DNA of 33,997 bases from contig CAZIHO010000023.1 of assembly GCA_964538875.1 (NCBI GenBank), positions 1-33,997 of the forward strand, written 5' to 3'. A program made the translations under genes and the position numbers. This DNA comes from CAZIHO01 sp964538875. Lineage in GTDB: Bacteria > Pseudomonadota > Gammaproteobacteria > Chromatiales > Chromatiaceae. Shown here piece after piece: positions 1 to 9,216 of this stretch. The stretch's first letter is position 1. The number at the start of each line of letters is the position of its first letter. The notes beneath the pieces are model-generated. The model searched no databases. It worked only from the letters and a program-made list of their open reading frames with translations, and was not told the DNA's origin.

Positions 1-2
1 TG

Positions 3-3000
3 CGCGCCACCAACTTCTCCTCCGCCCAGGGCGTCGCCTTCATGCACGAATCCCTATACGCGGCGGTGGGCAAGCGCTTGCCCTATGTGCTGAACATGGG
101 CTGCCGCGCCATGACCAAGGCGTCCCTGAATGTCCATTGCGGTCATGACGATTACCACTGCATCGACGACACCGGCTTTTTCCAGATGTTCGGCAAGAGC
201 GCCCAGGAAGCGGCGGACCTGAACCTGATCGGGCGCAAGGTCGCGGAACTGTCCCTGACCCCGGCGGTGGTGGCCCAGGATGGCTTCTTGACCACCCACC
301 TGATCGAACCCCTTCAGGTGCCGGAGCGGGAACTGGTCCGGGAGTTCCTGGGTCGGCCCGACGACATCATCCCCTGCCCGACTCCCGCCCAGCGGATGCT
401 ATACGGAGATTCCCGGCGCCGGGTGCCGGAACTCTGGGACGTGGACAATCCCATGCAAACCGGCACAGTCCAGAATCAGGACGCCTATATGCAGGCGGTC
501 ATCGCCCAGCGGCCCTATTTCTTCGACCATATCGCCGGGATCACCGATCAGGTGATGGACGAGTATCACCAATTGACCGGCCGCCGCTACCGGCGGGTCA
601 TGGGCTACCGGACCGAGGACGCCGATTATCTGATCCTGGGTCAGGGCAGCATGATCGTCCAAGCCGAGGCGGTCGCTGATTATCTGCGGGAGACCCGCAA
701 GTTGAAGGTGGGCGTGGTCAGTCTGACCATGTACCGGCCGTTCCCTGGCGACCTATTGGGTGCTTTGCTCAAGGGCAAGAAGGGTGTGGCGGTGCTGGAG
801 CGTACCGACCAGCCCCTGGCCGAGGATCTGCCCCTGGTCCGGGAGTTGCGGGCGGTGTTGTCCAAGTGTCTGGAAAACGGCCTGGCCGGTTCCGGCGCCA
901 ACCCCTATCCCGGTTATGCCAGCTATCGGGATCAGGATATTCCCCATCTTTATTCCGGTTCCTACGGCTTGGGGTCCCGGGACCTCCAGCCGGAAGCCCT
1001 GATCGCCGCCATCGAGAACATGTTGCCGGGCGGTCCGCAGCGCAAGTTCTTTTACCTGTCCGTCTCCTTCGTGCGGGAGCCCACCGATCCCCAGGACGAG
1101 ATCCGCATCCAGCAGTTGCTGGACGCCTATCCCCGCATCGGCGATCTGGCCATCAAGGGAAGTGAGAACCCCAACCTGATGCCCAAGGGCGCCATCACGG
1201 TGCGTATGCACTCGGTGGGCGGTTGGGGCGCCATCACCACGGGCAAGAACCTGGCCATGACCCTATTCGAACTGCTGGGGTTCGACATCAAGGCCAATCC
1301 CAAGTACGGCTCGGAAAAGAAGGGCCAGCCCACCACCTATTACCTGTCGGCGGCGCCGGAACATATCCGGCTCAACTGCGAATACACCTATGTGGACGTG
1401 GTGCTGTCGCCGGATCCCAACGTGTTCCACCACTCCAACCCCCTGGCGGGTCTGGATAACGGCGGCGTGTTCATCATCCAGTCCAGCCTGGGTGACGCGG
1501 ATCAGGTGTGGGCCAGCTTCCCGGTGCAGGCGCAACGCTACATCATCGAGCATGGCATCAAGTGCTTTTTCGTGGATGGGTTCAAGATCGCCAAGGATGA
1601 GGCGTCTGATCAAGAACTCCAATTCCGCATGCAGGGTAACGCCTTCCAGGGCGCCTTCTTCGCTGCCTCGCCCCTGCGGGAGCGGGCCGGACTGACCGAG
1701 GAGGGTCTGTTCGAGGCCATCGAAACCCAACTGCGGGAGAAATTCGGCAAGCGCGGCGAACGGGTGGTGGCCGACAACCTGCGGGTGGTGCGGCGTGGCT
1801 ACGACGAAGTGGTGGAAATCCTCAATAAGAATATTTCAACTAGCCCGCCGGTCAAGCGCAAGGCCCTGGCCCTGCCGGTGATGCTCAAGCAGTTGCCGGA
1901 AAGCGACGGCGGCGTGTCCGACGTGCATCGTTTCTGGCAGCAAACCGGCGCCTTCTACGCCAGCGGCCGGGGTAACGACAACTTGGCCGATCCCCACATG
2001 GCCCTGTCCATCACCCCCGCCGCCAGCGGCGTGTTCCGGGACATGACCCAGATCCGCTTCGACTACCCCAAGTGGGTGGCGGAGAACTGCACCGCCTGCG
2101 GTGCCTGCTACTCGGTGTGCCCGGACGCGGCCATTCCCGGTCTGGTGTCCAGCATCGGTGACCTGTTCGAGACCGCCATCCGGCGCGTCGAAACCCGGGG
2201 TATGCCGACCCAATATCTGCGCCGGGAAACCCGGGCAGTGGAGAAGCGTTGGCGCCAGTTGCTGGATGAGGCGGGCGAGGCGGCCAACGTATCCCTGCTC
2301 ATGGATCAGGCGGTCCTGGAAACCCTGGCCGCGTCCACCCTGGTGGGGGATCAAAAGGCGGCTTTGGAAAAGGAATTCGGCCTGATGATGGAAAGCATCA
2401 ATGGCTTTGCCTACTCCATCACCAAGCCCTACTGGAGCAACCGGGAAAAGAAGCAGTCCGGCAGCGGTGGCCTGTTCGCCATCACCGTCAATCCCTATGC
2501 CTGCAAGGGCTGCATGGAATGCGTGGAAGTCTGCGAGGACGCCGCCCTGATCCAGGAACCCCAAACCGATGAGTCGGTGCTCGCGCTGCGCAAGGATTGG
2601 GATTTTTGGTTGGATCTGCCCAGCACCAAGCCGGAATTCATTCGCATCGACAACCTGGACGAGAAGGTCGGCGCCCTGGATACCCTGCTGCTGGACAAGC
2701 AGAACTATCTGTCCATGGTGGCTGGCGACGGCGCCTGCATGGGCTGCGGCGAAAAAACCATCATCCACCTGTTCACCAGCGTGGTGACGGCACTGATGCA
2801 GAACCGGGTGCGGCAGCGCATCGCCTTGATCGACGATCTGACCCAGCGCCTGGAGACCCATATCCGGATGAAGTTGGCGGAAGGCTTGGACGTGTCCAAC
2901 CTGGCCGGGATCCAGAAGGCGGTCGAGCAACACGCCCATACGGACCTGACCCTGGCGGACCTGTCCGGCCATCTGGCCAAGGACGGCGGCCCGGTGGACC

Positions 3001-4661
3001 AGGCCTGGCTGCGCCGCAGCGGCCAATGGCTGGCCAAACTGCGCCACCTGCGGGACCAGTACACCCATGCCCGTACCGGACAGGGCCGCGCCAACCTGGG
3101 CTTCATCAACTCCACGGGCTGTACCTCGGTGTGGGGTTCCACTTTCCCCTTCAACCCCTATCCCTTCCCCTGGACCAATCATCTGTTCCAGGATTCGCCG
3201 TCCGTGGCGCTGGGTATTTTCGAAGGCCATATGCGCAAGATGGCGGACGGCTTCCGGGTGGTGCGGGAAGTCCAGTTGGAACTGGACGGCAAGTACCAGC
3301 GCGAGGAACAGGTCCATTTCTTCCATCATTTTGACTGGCGCCAGTTCACGGACGAGGAATGGCTGTTGTGTCCGCCGGTGGTGTCGGTGGGCGGTGACGG
3401 CGCCATGTACGACATCGGGTTCCAGAACCTGTCCCGGGCCCTGATGACCGGCACGCCGGTCAAAATCTTGGTGCTGGATACCCAGGTGTATTCCAACACT
3501 GGCGGCCAAGCCTGTACCTCAAGCTATGTGGGTCAGGTGGCGGACATGTCCCCCTATGGCAAGAGCTGGCCCGGCAAGCGAGAAATCCGCAAGGAAATGG
3601 GCCTGATCGGCATGGCTCACCGCTCCGCGTTTGTTCTTCAAAGCAGCATCTCCAACCTCACCCATGTGTTGGAGGGCTTCATCGACGGTTTGAACAGCCG
3701 TAATCCGGCCCTGTTCAACCTATACGCGGTGTGCCAGCCCGAGCACGGAGTGCCGGACGACGCTTCCGAACGGCAAAGCAAGATGGCGGTGGAAGGCCGG
3801 GCCTATCCCCTGTTCCGGTTCGATCCGGCGGCGGGCGAGACTTTTCAAGAGTGCTGCTCTCTGGAAGGCAATCCGGCCTTGGACGAGGATTGGCCGGTTT
3901 ATCAGCTCAAGTACAAGGACGAGAAAGGCAAGGAGAAATCCATGGAATTGCCGTTCACCTTCGCCGACTTCGCCATGACCGAGGGCCGCTTCCGCAAGCA
4001 CTTCCGCAAGGCGCCGCCGGAAACCTGGAACGACGACATGCTGCCGCTGGCGGAATTCATCGACCTGGAGCCGGATGACCGGGAAGGCAAGTTCCCGTTC
4101 GTGTGGGGCGTGGACAGCAAGAACCGGCTGATGCGGGTGTTAGTAGCCGAGCCCCTGGTGAAGTCCACCGAGGAACGGCGTACCTTCTGGCGGCAGATGC
4201 GCGCCCTGACCGGCAACTACAAAGCGGTGGACGTGGACGCCATGGTGAACCAGGCCAAGGCGGACATGGCCCAGCGGCTCACTCAAAGCCTGCTGTCCCT
4301 GGCCGGTGGCGCCAACATGGGTTCCCTGGCCGGCAGTCTGCTGGGTGGCGGCAATGGCGCGAGCCCGGCGGCGGGTGCCAATGGCTCCGGCGCGGCGGCG
4401 GCGGGGGGTGCCTGGGAACCGGTGTGGATCGATTCTCCGGCCTGCACCGCCTGCGACGAATGTACCCAGATCAACCCCAAGATCTTTATGTACAACGGCC
4501 AGAAGCAGGCCACCATTAAGGATCCCAAGGGCGGGCCCTACCGGGACATCGTCAAGGCGGCGGAAAAATGCACGGCGGGTTGCATCCATCCGGGAACGCC
4601 TTGGAACGCCACCGAAAAGGACGTGGACAAGTTGGTCAAGCGGGCCGCCAAGTATCAGTAA
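3..4661 (+). CDS. nifJ: Pyruvate:ferredoxin (flavodoxin) oxidoreductase, large form with fused ferredoxin domain; 5' end missing
   Basis: Catalyses CoA-dependent oxidation of pyruvate to acetyl-CoA and CO2 with reduction of ferredoxin, or the reverse. The reading frame is open from base 3, so the N-terminal pyrimidine-binding part of the alpha domain lies outside; 1552 residues are visible. The gamma-type domain follows (about 1200-1820). Two 4Fe-4S motifs start with Cys codons at 2088 (C-x2-C-x2-C-x3-C) and 2502 (same spacing). The thiamine-diphosphate domain has C-x2-C at 2736/2745, a third Cys at 3120, the GDG...YSNTGG signature near 3390-3500, and a fourth cluster Cys at 3732. A Gly/Ala-rich linker (about 4290-4415) leads to a single-cluster ferredoxin domain: C-x2-C-x2-C from 4443 and a remote Cys at 4569. 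Ordinary PFORs are about 1170-1200 residues; this one has roughly 80 extra residues between the two 4Fe-4S motifs and roughly 100 inside the thiamine domain. It lies directly upstream of rnfC. Family identity is certain; the substrate (pyruvate versus another 2-oxoacid) is inferred. Confidence 0.95.
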   Translation, partial: RATNFSSAQGVAFMHESLYAAVGKRLPYVLNMGCRAMTKASLNVHCGHDDYHCIDDTGFFQMFGKSAQEAADLNLIGRKVAELSLTPAVVAQDGFLTTHLIEPLQVPERELVREFLGRPDDIIPCPTPAQRMLYGDSRRRVPELWDVDNPMQTGTVQNQDAYMQAVIAQRPYFFDHIAGITDQVMDEYHQLTGRRYRRVMGYRTEDADYLILGQGSMIVQAEAVADYLRETRKLKVGVVSLTMYRPFPGDLLGALLKGKKGVAVLERTDQPLAEDLPLVRELRAVLSKCLENGLAGSGANPYPGYASYRDQDIPHLYSGSYGLGSRDLQPEALIAAIENMLPGGPQRKFFYLSVSFVREPTDPQDEIRIQQLLDAYPRIGDLAIKGSENPNLMPKGAITVRMHSVGGWGAITTGKNLAMTLFELLGFDIKANPKYGSEKKGQPTTYYLSAAPEHIRLNCEYTYVDVVLSPDPNVFHHSNPLAGLDNGGVFIIQSSLGDADQVWASFPVQAQRYIIEHGIKCFFVDGFKIAKDEASDQELQFRMQGNAFQGAFFAASPLRERAGLTEEGLFEAIETQLREKFGKRGERVVADNLRVVRRGYDEVVEILNKNISTSPPVKRKALALPVMLKQLPESDGGVSDVHRFWQQTGAFYASGRGNDNLADPHMALSITPAASGVFRDMTQIRFDYPKWVAENCTACGACYSVCPDAAIPGLVSSIGDLFETAIRRVETRGMPTQYLRRETRAVEKRWRQLLDEAGEAANVSLLMDQAVLETLAASTLVGDQKAALEKEFGLMMESINGFAYSITKPYWSNREKKQSGSGGLFAITVNPYACKGCMECVEVCEDAALIQEPQTDESVLALRKDWDFWLDLPSTKPEFIRIDNLDEKVGALDTLLLDKQNYLSMVAGDGACMGCGEKTIIHLFTSVVTALMQNRVRQRIALIDDLTQRLETHIRMKLAEGLDVSNLAGIQKAVEQHAHTDLTLADLSGHLAKDGGPVDQAWLRRSGQWLAKLRHLRDQYTHARTGQGRANLGFINSTGCTSVWGSTFPFNPYPFPWTNHLFQDSPSVALGIFEGHMRKMADGFRVVREVQLELDGKYQREEQVHFFHHFDWRQFTDEEWLLCPPVVSVGGDGAMYDIGFQNLSRALMTGTPVKILVLDTQVYSNTGGQACTSSYVGQVADMSPYGKSWPGKREIRKEMGLIGMAHRSAFVLQSSISNLTHVLEGFIDGLNSRNPALFNLYAVCQPEHGVPDDASERQSKMAVEGRAYPLFRFDPAAGETFQECCSLEGNPALDEDWPVYQLKYKDEKGKEKSMELPFTFADFAMTEGRFRKHFRKAPPETWNDDMLPLAEFIDLEPDDREGKFPFVWGVDSKNRLMRVLVAEPLVKSTEERRTFWRQMRALTGNYKAVDVDAMVNQAKADMAQRLTQSLLSLAGGANMGSLAGSLLGGGNGASPAAGANGSGAAAAGGAWEPVWIDSPACTACDECTQINPKIFMYNGQKQATIKDPKGGPYRDIVKAAEKCTAGCIHPGTPWNATEKDVDKLVKRAAKYQ

Positions 4662-4671
4662 TTGGAGGGGT

Positions 4672-4726
4672 GGCGCCGGAGTCCCGTTAAGGATGCCGGC
4701 GCCGCCGTGGCCGTCCCTCGGGACGG
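4672..4726 (+). other. Two consecutive hairpins between nifJ and rnfC
   Basis: The 98-base gap holds two perfect inverted repeats. GGCGCCGG at 4672-4679 pairs with CCGGCGCC at 4696-4703 (16-base loop). CCGTCC at 4711-4716 pairs with GGACGG at 4721-4726 around a CTCG tetraloop. No T-run follows either, so they look more like mRNA processing or stability structures, or a partial terminator that sets different nifJ and rnf transcript levels, than a full stop. An AGGAGAGG ribosome-binding site for rnfC follows at 4744-4751. The pairing is seen; the role is inferred. Confidence 0.45.
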
Positions 4727-4759
4727 GGTACGGGCCGCAGGGTAGGAGAGGTCAGTCCG

Positions 4760-6139
4760 ATGTTTGACCAACTGGGTTTTCTGGGCTTGTTTGGCGGCCA
4801 TAAGGGGTTCGGCCATGGGGGTGTACATCCCCATGACTATAAGGAACTGACGGCGGGTCTGCCGATCCGCCGGTTGCCGTTCCCGCCAGAGTTGATCATT
4901 CCCCTGTCCCAACACCGGGGCGCGCCCTCGGTGCCCCTGGTGCGGGTCGGGCAAGAAGTGGTACGTGGCGAGCCCATCGCCCGCGCGAATGGCTTTATGT
5001 CGGTGCCCATGCACGCCCCGGCCACCGGGGTGGTCAAGGCCATCGAATTGCGTCCCACCGCCGAGGGTCCCAAAACCCAGGCCATGATCATCAAGGTCTA
5101 CCAGGGCGCCCGCCAAGAAATTCTGTATGACTATCCGGTAGATATCGACACCCTGAGCCAGGATGAGTTGGTCACCCTGGTGCAAGAGGCGGGTTTGGTG
5201 GGTCTGGGCGGTGCCGCCTTCCCCACCCACGTCAAGCTGAAGGCGCCCCAGGGCAAGCGGGTGGAAACGGTCATCGCCAACGGCTGCGAGTGCGAGCCAT
5301 ACCTCACCTGCGATCATCGGGTGATGCTGGAACATACCGAGGCCCTGATCCAAGGTATGCGCATCGCCATGCGGGCCAACGGCGCTGCCCGGGGCATGAT
5401 CGGCATCGAGGACAACAAGATGGACGCGGTGGCGGCCATCGCCGCCAAGCTGCCGGCGGACGGCAGCATCAGCGTGCATGCGGTGCGTACCCGCTATCCC
5501 CAGGGCGCGGAGAAGATGCTGGTGACCGCCCTGTTGGGCAAGGAGGTGCCCTCTGGGGGGATTCCGGCGGACGTGGGCGCAGCAGTGTACAACGTGGGTA
5601 CCCTGGCCCAGATCGGTGAGTTGGTGCCTTTTGGACGGGGTCTCATCGAGCGCATCATCACCCTGTCCGGTCCCGGCGTGAAGCGGCCCGGCAATTACCT
5701 GGTGCCCATTGGTACGCCGGTGCGATTCATTCTCAACCAACTGGGCGCCAAGCCGGATGTCAATCAGGTCATCCTGGGCGGTCCCATGATGGGCATGACG
5801 GTGGCGTCCCTGGATATGCCCATCACCAAGGGCACTTCCGGCATCCTGGTGTTGGAACAGGGGCAACCGGAGCAAAAGCCCCGGCCCATCTACCCCTGCA
5901 TCAAATGCTCCCGCTGTGTGGACGCCTGCCCCATGATGCTCAACCCGTCCCAGCTCGGACAACTGGCGCGGGTGCGCGATTACCAGACCATGGAGGCCAG
6001 GTACCACCTGAATGACTGTTTTGAATGCGGTTGTTGCTCGTACGTCTGTCCGTCCAACATTCCCCTGACTCAGTACTTCCGGATCGCCAAGGCCCTGAAT
6101 CGGGAACGGCGCCTGGAAGCCCAGGCGAAGCAGTCCTAG
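4760..6139 (+). CDS. rnfC: Electron transport complex subunit RnfC
   Basis: Peripheral cytoplasmic subunit of the Rnf ferredoxin:NAD+ oxidoreductase; it carries the NAD(H)/FMN site and two 4Fe-4S clusters. The 459 residues show the Gly-rich nucleotide/flavin segment GLVGLGGAAFPTHVK (near residue 150), the ANGCECEPY motif (near 174) and two cluster motifs, C-IKC-SRC-VDACP near residue 377 and C-FEC-GCC-SYVCP near 420. A strong ribosome-binding site precedes the ATG. The length matches the short RnfC type; many gammaproteobacterial RnfC/RsxC proteins carry a long Ala/Lys-rich C-terminal extension, which is absent here. It is first in the order C-D-G-E-A, the order known from clostridial-type clusters, not the A-B-C-D-G-E order common in gammaproteobacteria. 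Confidence 0.96.
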   Translation: MFDQLGFLGLFGGHKGFGHGGVHPHDYKELTAGLPIRRLPFPPELIIPLSQHRGAPSVPLVRVGQEVVRGEPIARANGFMSVPMHAPATGVVKAIELRPTAEGPKTQAMIIKVYQGARQEILYDYPVDIDTLSQDELVTLVQEAGLVGLGGAAFPTHVKLKAPQGKRVETVIANGCECEPYLTCDHRVMLEHTEALIQGMRIAMRANGAARGMIGIEDNKMDAVAAIAAKLPADGSISVHAVRTRYPQGAEKMLVTALLGKEVPSGGIPADVGAAVYNVGTLAQIGELVPFGRGLIERIITLSGPGVKRPGNYLVPIGTPVRFILNQLGAKPDVNQVILGGPMMGMTVASLDMPITKGTSGILVLEQGQPEQKPRPIYPCIKCSRCVDACPMMLNPSQLGQLARVRDYQTMEARYHLNDCFECGCCSYVCPSNIPLTQYFRIAKALNRERRLEAQAKQS

Positions 6140-6180
6140 ACCTTCCACCCTATTGCATAGCAGCGACGAGACACCCGTTT

Positions 6181-7254
6181 ATGGCCAACCCGCTGACGCC
6201 CGAGATCCGCACCTCGCCCCATCTGAAGCGTCCCCAATCCGTGGACGAGATCATGCGGCAGGTGGTTTATGCCCTGCTGCCCATCTGCGCCTTCGCCGTT
6301 TGGCTATTTGGGATCAGTGCCTTAGTGCTGATCCTGGTGACCACGGCCACCACGGTGGCTTGCGAGGCCCTGTTCTCCCGGCTCCAGGGCAAGGGGGATA
6401 CGGTGGCGGACTTCAGCGCCGTCATCACCGGCATCCTGCTGGCCCTGACCCTGCCGCCCGGTTTTCCCCTGTGGATGGCCGTGGTGGCGGCTGTGGTCGC
6501 CATCGGGCTGGGCAAGGCCCTGTTCGGCGGGCTGGGCTTCAATGTCATGAATCCAGCCCTGGTGGGGCGCGCCTTTGTACAGGCCGCCTTCCCGGTGGCC
6601 ATCACCACCTGGACTCCGCCTCTAGCGCCGGGCCGGTTCTTGGAATTCATCCCCTCGACCTGGACCGCCCCGCTCATGACGCCCCCAGAAGTCAAGGACT
6701 GGATCCTGGGCTTGCAGGTAGACGGCTTTACCGGCGCCACCCCCTTGGCGTTGCAAAAATTTCAACACATGGGGACCGACGCCTATGACTTGTTCATGGG
6801 CGCCGTCCCCGGTTCTGCCGGCGAGACCTCCGCCCTGTTGATCCTGGCCTGTGGCCTCTACCTGGGCCTGCGGCGCCTGATGGATTGGCGTATCCCGACG
6901 GGCGTATTCGCCGGCGCCATCCTGACCAGCCTGCCTCTATGGCTGTGGCACCCGGAACTCTATCCCTCGCCCCTATTCTGCCTGTTGTCGGGGGGCTTGA
7001 TGCTGGGAGCCCTGTTCATGGCGACTGATATGGTGGGGTCGCCGGTCACGCCCCTCGGCGCGTTCCTCTATGGATTCCTGATTGGTTTCGTCACCATCAT
7101 CATTCGTCTGTTCGGGGGGCTGAGCGAGGGCGTGATGTACGCCATCCTGCTCGCCAACGCCCTGTCACCCCTGATCGCTGACGTGACCCAGCCCCGGGTG
7201 TACGGAACCGCTCGCTCGGTCAAAAAGCCGGTTGCCGCTGGGAGCGTCAAATGA
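6181..7254 (+). CDS. rnfD: Electron transport complex subunit RnfD
   Basis: Integral membrane subunit (NqrB/RnfD family) with a covalently bound FMN; part of the ion-translocating core of Rnf. The 357 residues contain many hydrophobic helices. The flavinylation motif reads T184-G-A-T187 in DGFTGATPLALQ, so Thr187 is the expected FMN attachment site. Start: the frame is open further upstream into rnfC, but the ATG at 6181 gives the usual RnfD N-terminus (MANPLTPEIRTSPH) and lies 41 bases after the rnfC stop. Its ribosome-binding site is weak (GACGAGA), suggesting coupling with rnfC. The stop overlaps the rnfG start by 4 bases (ATGA). Confidence 0.95.
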   Translation: MANPLTPEIRTSPHLKRPQSVDEIMRQVVYALLPICAFAVWLFGISALVLILVTTATTVACEALFSRLQGKGDTVADFSAVITGILLALTLPPGFPLWMAVVAAVVAIGLGKALFGGLGFNVMNPALVGRAFVQAAFPVAITTWTPPLAPGRFLEFIPSTWTAPLMTPPEVKDWILGLQVDGFTGATPLALQKFQHMGTDAYDLFMGAVPGSAGETSALLILACGLYLGLRRLMDWRIPTGVFAGAILTSLPLWLWHPELYPSPLFCLLSGGLMLGALFMATDMVGSPVTPLGAFLYGFLIGFVTIIIRLFGGLSEGVMYAILLANALSPLIADVTQPRVYGTARSVKKPVAAGSVK

Positions 7255-7940
7255 GCGCCGATACCCCTTTGCAACAACCGGCGCCGGCCACCCCCGGCCT
7301 GGCCATGATTATGACCCTGGGGTTGATTTCCCTGGTGGCCGGCTTTTCCGTGACCCTGGCCTACCAATGGACCAAGCCCTATGTGGCGGAAAATCAGCGC
7401 ATCAGTACCGAACGGGCGGTGGCGGCGGTGTTGCCCGGCGCTGCCAAGCAGCGCGGCTTTCGCATGGGCGACGCGGGGCCCACGCCGGTGGAGCCCGCCA
7501 ATGACCCTGGCGACGGCATCTACGTGGGCTACGACCAACAGGGTAAGATCATCGGCATTGCCGGTCGCGGCGCGTCCCAGGGCTACGCCGGCTTGGTGTA
7601 CGTCATGTACGCCTACCGGCCTGAGTGCCGCTGCATCACCGCCATGCGGGTGGTGAAAATGAACGAGACGCCGGGTCTGGGGGATAAGGTGCTGAAGGAT
7701 AAGAACTTCCTCAAGAACTTCGAGGCCCTGGAGGCACGCCTGGACGAGGGCGGCAATGCCATGGCGCACCGCATCCAGACGGTGAAGAACGGCACCAAAC
7801 AGGAAGCCTGGCAAATCGATGCCATCTCGGGGTCCACCGTGACCTCCAAGGCCATCGGCCGGGCCCTGGACGAAAGCACCCAGAAAATGGTGCCCTTCGT
7901 GCATCGTTATCTCACGGAATTGGAGCGGGCCGGCCAGTGA
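7251..7940 (+). CDS. rnfG: Electron transport complex subunit RnfG
   Basis: Membrane-anchored, periplasm-facing flavoprotein subunit (NqrC/RnfG family) that carries a second covalent FMN. The 229 residues have one N-terminal transmembrane helix (about residues 15-38), then a soluble FMN-binding domain. The flavinylation motif S193-G-S-T196 in DAISGSTVTSKAIG makes Thr196 the expected attachment residue. The gene starts inside the rnfD stop (ATGA), so translation is probably coupled. Covalent flavin attachment needs an ApbE-type transferase, which is not in this window. Confidence 0.95.
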   Translation: MSADTPLQQPAPATPGLAMIMTLGLISLVAGFSVTLAYQWTKPYVAENQRISTERAVAAVLPGAAKQRGFRMGDAGPTPVEPANDPGDGIYVGYDQQGKIIGIAGRGASQGYAGLVYVMYAYRPECRCITAMRVVKMNETPGLGDKVLKDKNFLKNFEALEARLDEGGNAMAHRIQTVKNGTKQEAWQIDAISGSTVTSKAIGRALDESTQKMVPFVHRYLTELERAGQ

Positions 7941-7967
7941 GCCGGGCGCGTAGCGGGAGATTGAGCC

Positions 7968-8636
7968 ATGATTGAAACCAAGCCAGAGTCGCCCATGACC
8001 TTGGACACCTTTGTCAGCGGCATCTGGCGCGAGAATCCGGTGTTTGTCGCGCTGCTCGGCAACTGTCCAGTGTTGGCGGTGACCAACTCGGCCACTAACG
8101 CCATCGCCATGGGGCTCGCCACCACCTTCGTGCTGCTGGCATCCAACGCTTTGGTGTCCATGATTCGCAAACTAGTGCCTAAACAGGTGCGTATCGCCTC
8201 CTATATCATCGTCATCGCCGCTTTTGTCACCGTGGTGGATTACGCGATACAGGGTATCAGCCTGGAACTGTACGAAGCGCTGGGCGCCTTCATCCAGTTG
8301 ATCGTGGTGAACTGCATCATCCTGGGACGGGCCGAAGCCTACGCAGCTAAGAATGGTGTGTTAAAAACTTTGGTCAACAGCCTGGGCACCGGCATCGGTT
8401 TCACTATCGCGCTCCTGTGCCTAGGCACCGTGCGGGAACTGCTGGGCAGCGGCTCCCTGTTCGGTGTCAATTTGTTGGGGGAAAACTTCCAACCCTGGGT
8501 CGTGATGGTGTTGCCCCCCGGGGGGTTCTTCGTGCTGGGCGGTTGGCTGTTGCTATTCGCCTATTTGGCGCGCCGCAAGCTGGACCGGGCGGACAAGTTG
8601 GTCGTTCAACAGGAGGCCCACGTCCATGGGCGGTGA
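7968..8636 (+). CDS. rnfE: Electron transport complex subunit RnfE
   Basis: Integral membrane subunit of the NqrD/RnfE family, 222 residues, about six transmembrane helices. Two conserved cysteines are visible, in GNCPVLAVT (near residue 32) and VVNCIILGRAEA (near residue 113). With the matching pair in RnfA they hold the intramembrane iron-sulfur centre in structurally known Nqr/Rnf complexes. A GGGAGATTGAG ribosome-binding site precedes the ATG at 7968. The 3' end overlaps rnfA by 11 bases. Confidence 0.95.
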   Translation: MIETKPESPMTLDTFVSGIWRENPVFVALLGNCPVLAVTNSATNAIAMGLATTFVLLASNALVSMIRKLVPKQVRIASYIIVIAAFVTVVDYAIQGISLELYEALGAFIQLIVVNCIILGRAEAYAAKNGVLKTLVNSLGTGIGFTIALLCLGTVRELLGSGSLFGVNLLGENFQPWVVMVLPPGGFFVLGGWLLLFAYLARRKLDRADKLVVQQEAHVHGR

Positions 8637-9216
8637 AAGTCTCGGGTTGATTTTTTTGAATGCCCTGATCGTCAACAACTTCGTGTTGGCGATGTTCCTG
8701 GGTTTGTGCCCCTTCCTAGGCGTGTCCGCCAAGAAGGAAACCGCCTTCAACATGGGCTTGGCCACTACCTTCGTCATGTTCGTGACTTCCCTGTGTGCCT
8801 CGGGCATCAACGAACTTCTGACCCTGCTGGACCTGCAATTTCTACGGCTGATTTCCTTCATCGCGGTGATCGCTTCCGCCGTGCAATTGGTGGAGATGGT
8901 CATCAAGAAATACTCGCCGGCCCTGTTTCGCGCCCTGGGTATTTACCTGCCCCTCATCACCACCAACTGCGCTGTATTGGGTCTGGCGATATTCCAGGTA
9001 TCCAAGGGCTACAATGTGCTGGAGGGTCTGGTCTATAGCCTGGGCGCCGGTGGTGGCTTCACCCTGGCCCTGATGCTCATGTCGGGCCTGCGGGAAAAGC
9101 TGGACCTGGCGGACGTGCCGGCGGTGGCCCGGGGCGCGGCCCTGACCCTGATGATCGCCGGACTCTTGTCCCTGGCGTTCATGGGCTTCGCTGGCTTGGG
9201 GGGTTCCCATGATTAA
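8626..9216 (+). CDS. rnfA: Electron transport complex subunit RnfA
   Basis: Integral membrane subunit of the NqrE/RnfA family, 196 residues, about six helices, pseudo-symmetric partner of RnfE. The conserved cysteines appear in LGLCPFLGVS (near residue 26) and TTNCAVLGLAIF (near residue 110), completing the four-Cys intramembrane cluster with RnfE. An AGGAGG ribosome-binding site lies inside rnfE. The 3' end overlaps the next small gene by 8 bases. In the C-D-G-E-A order, rnfB would be expected next, but no rnfB follows. Confidence 0.95.
   Translation: MGGESLGLIFLNALIVNNFVLAMFLGLCPFLGVSAKKETAFNMGLATTFVMFVTSLCASGINELLTLLDLQFLRLISFIAVIASAVQLVEMVIKKYSPALFRALGIYLPLITTNCAVLGLAIFQVSKGYNVLEGLVYSLGAGGGFTLALMLMSGLREKLDLADVPAVARGAALTLMIAGLLSLAFMGFAGLGGSHD

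Noticed and set aside
1836..3509. 557-residue open frame antisense to the PFOR gene
   Set aside because: It lies wholly opposite conserved cluster and thiamine motifs; its His/Gln/Gly-rich composition is a high-GC codon shadow with no recognisable motif.
4655..6148. 497-residue open frame antisense to rnfC
   Set aside because: Exact shadow of rnfC, His/Gly-rich, with no domain.
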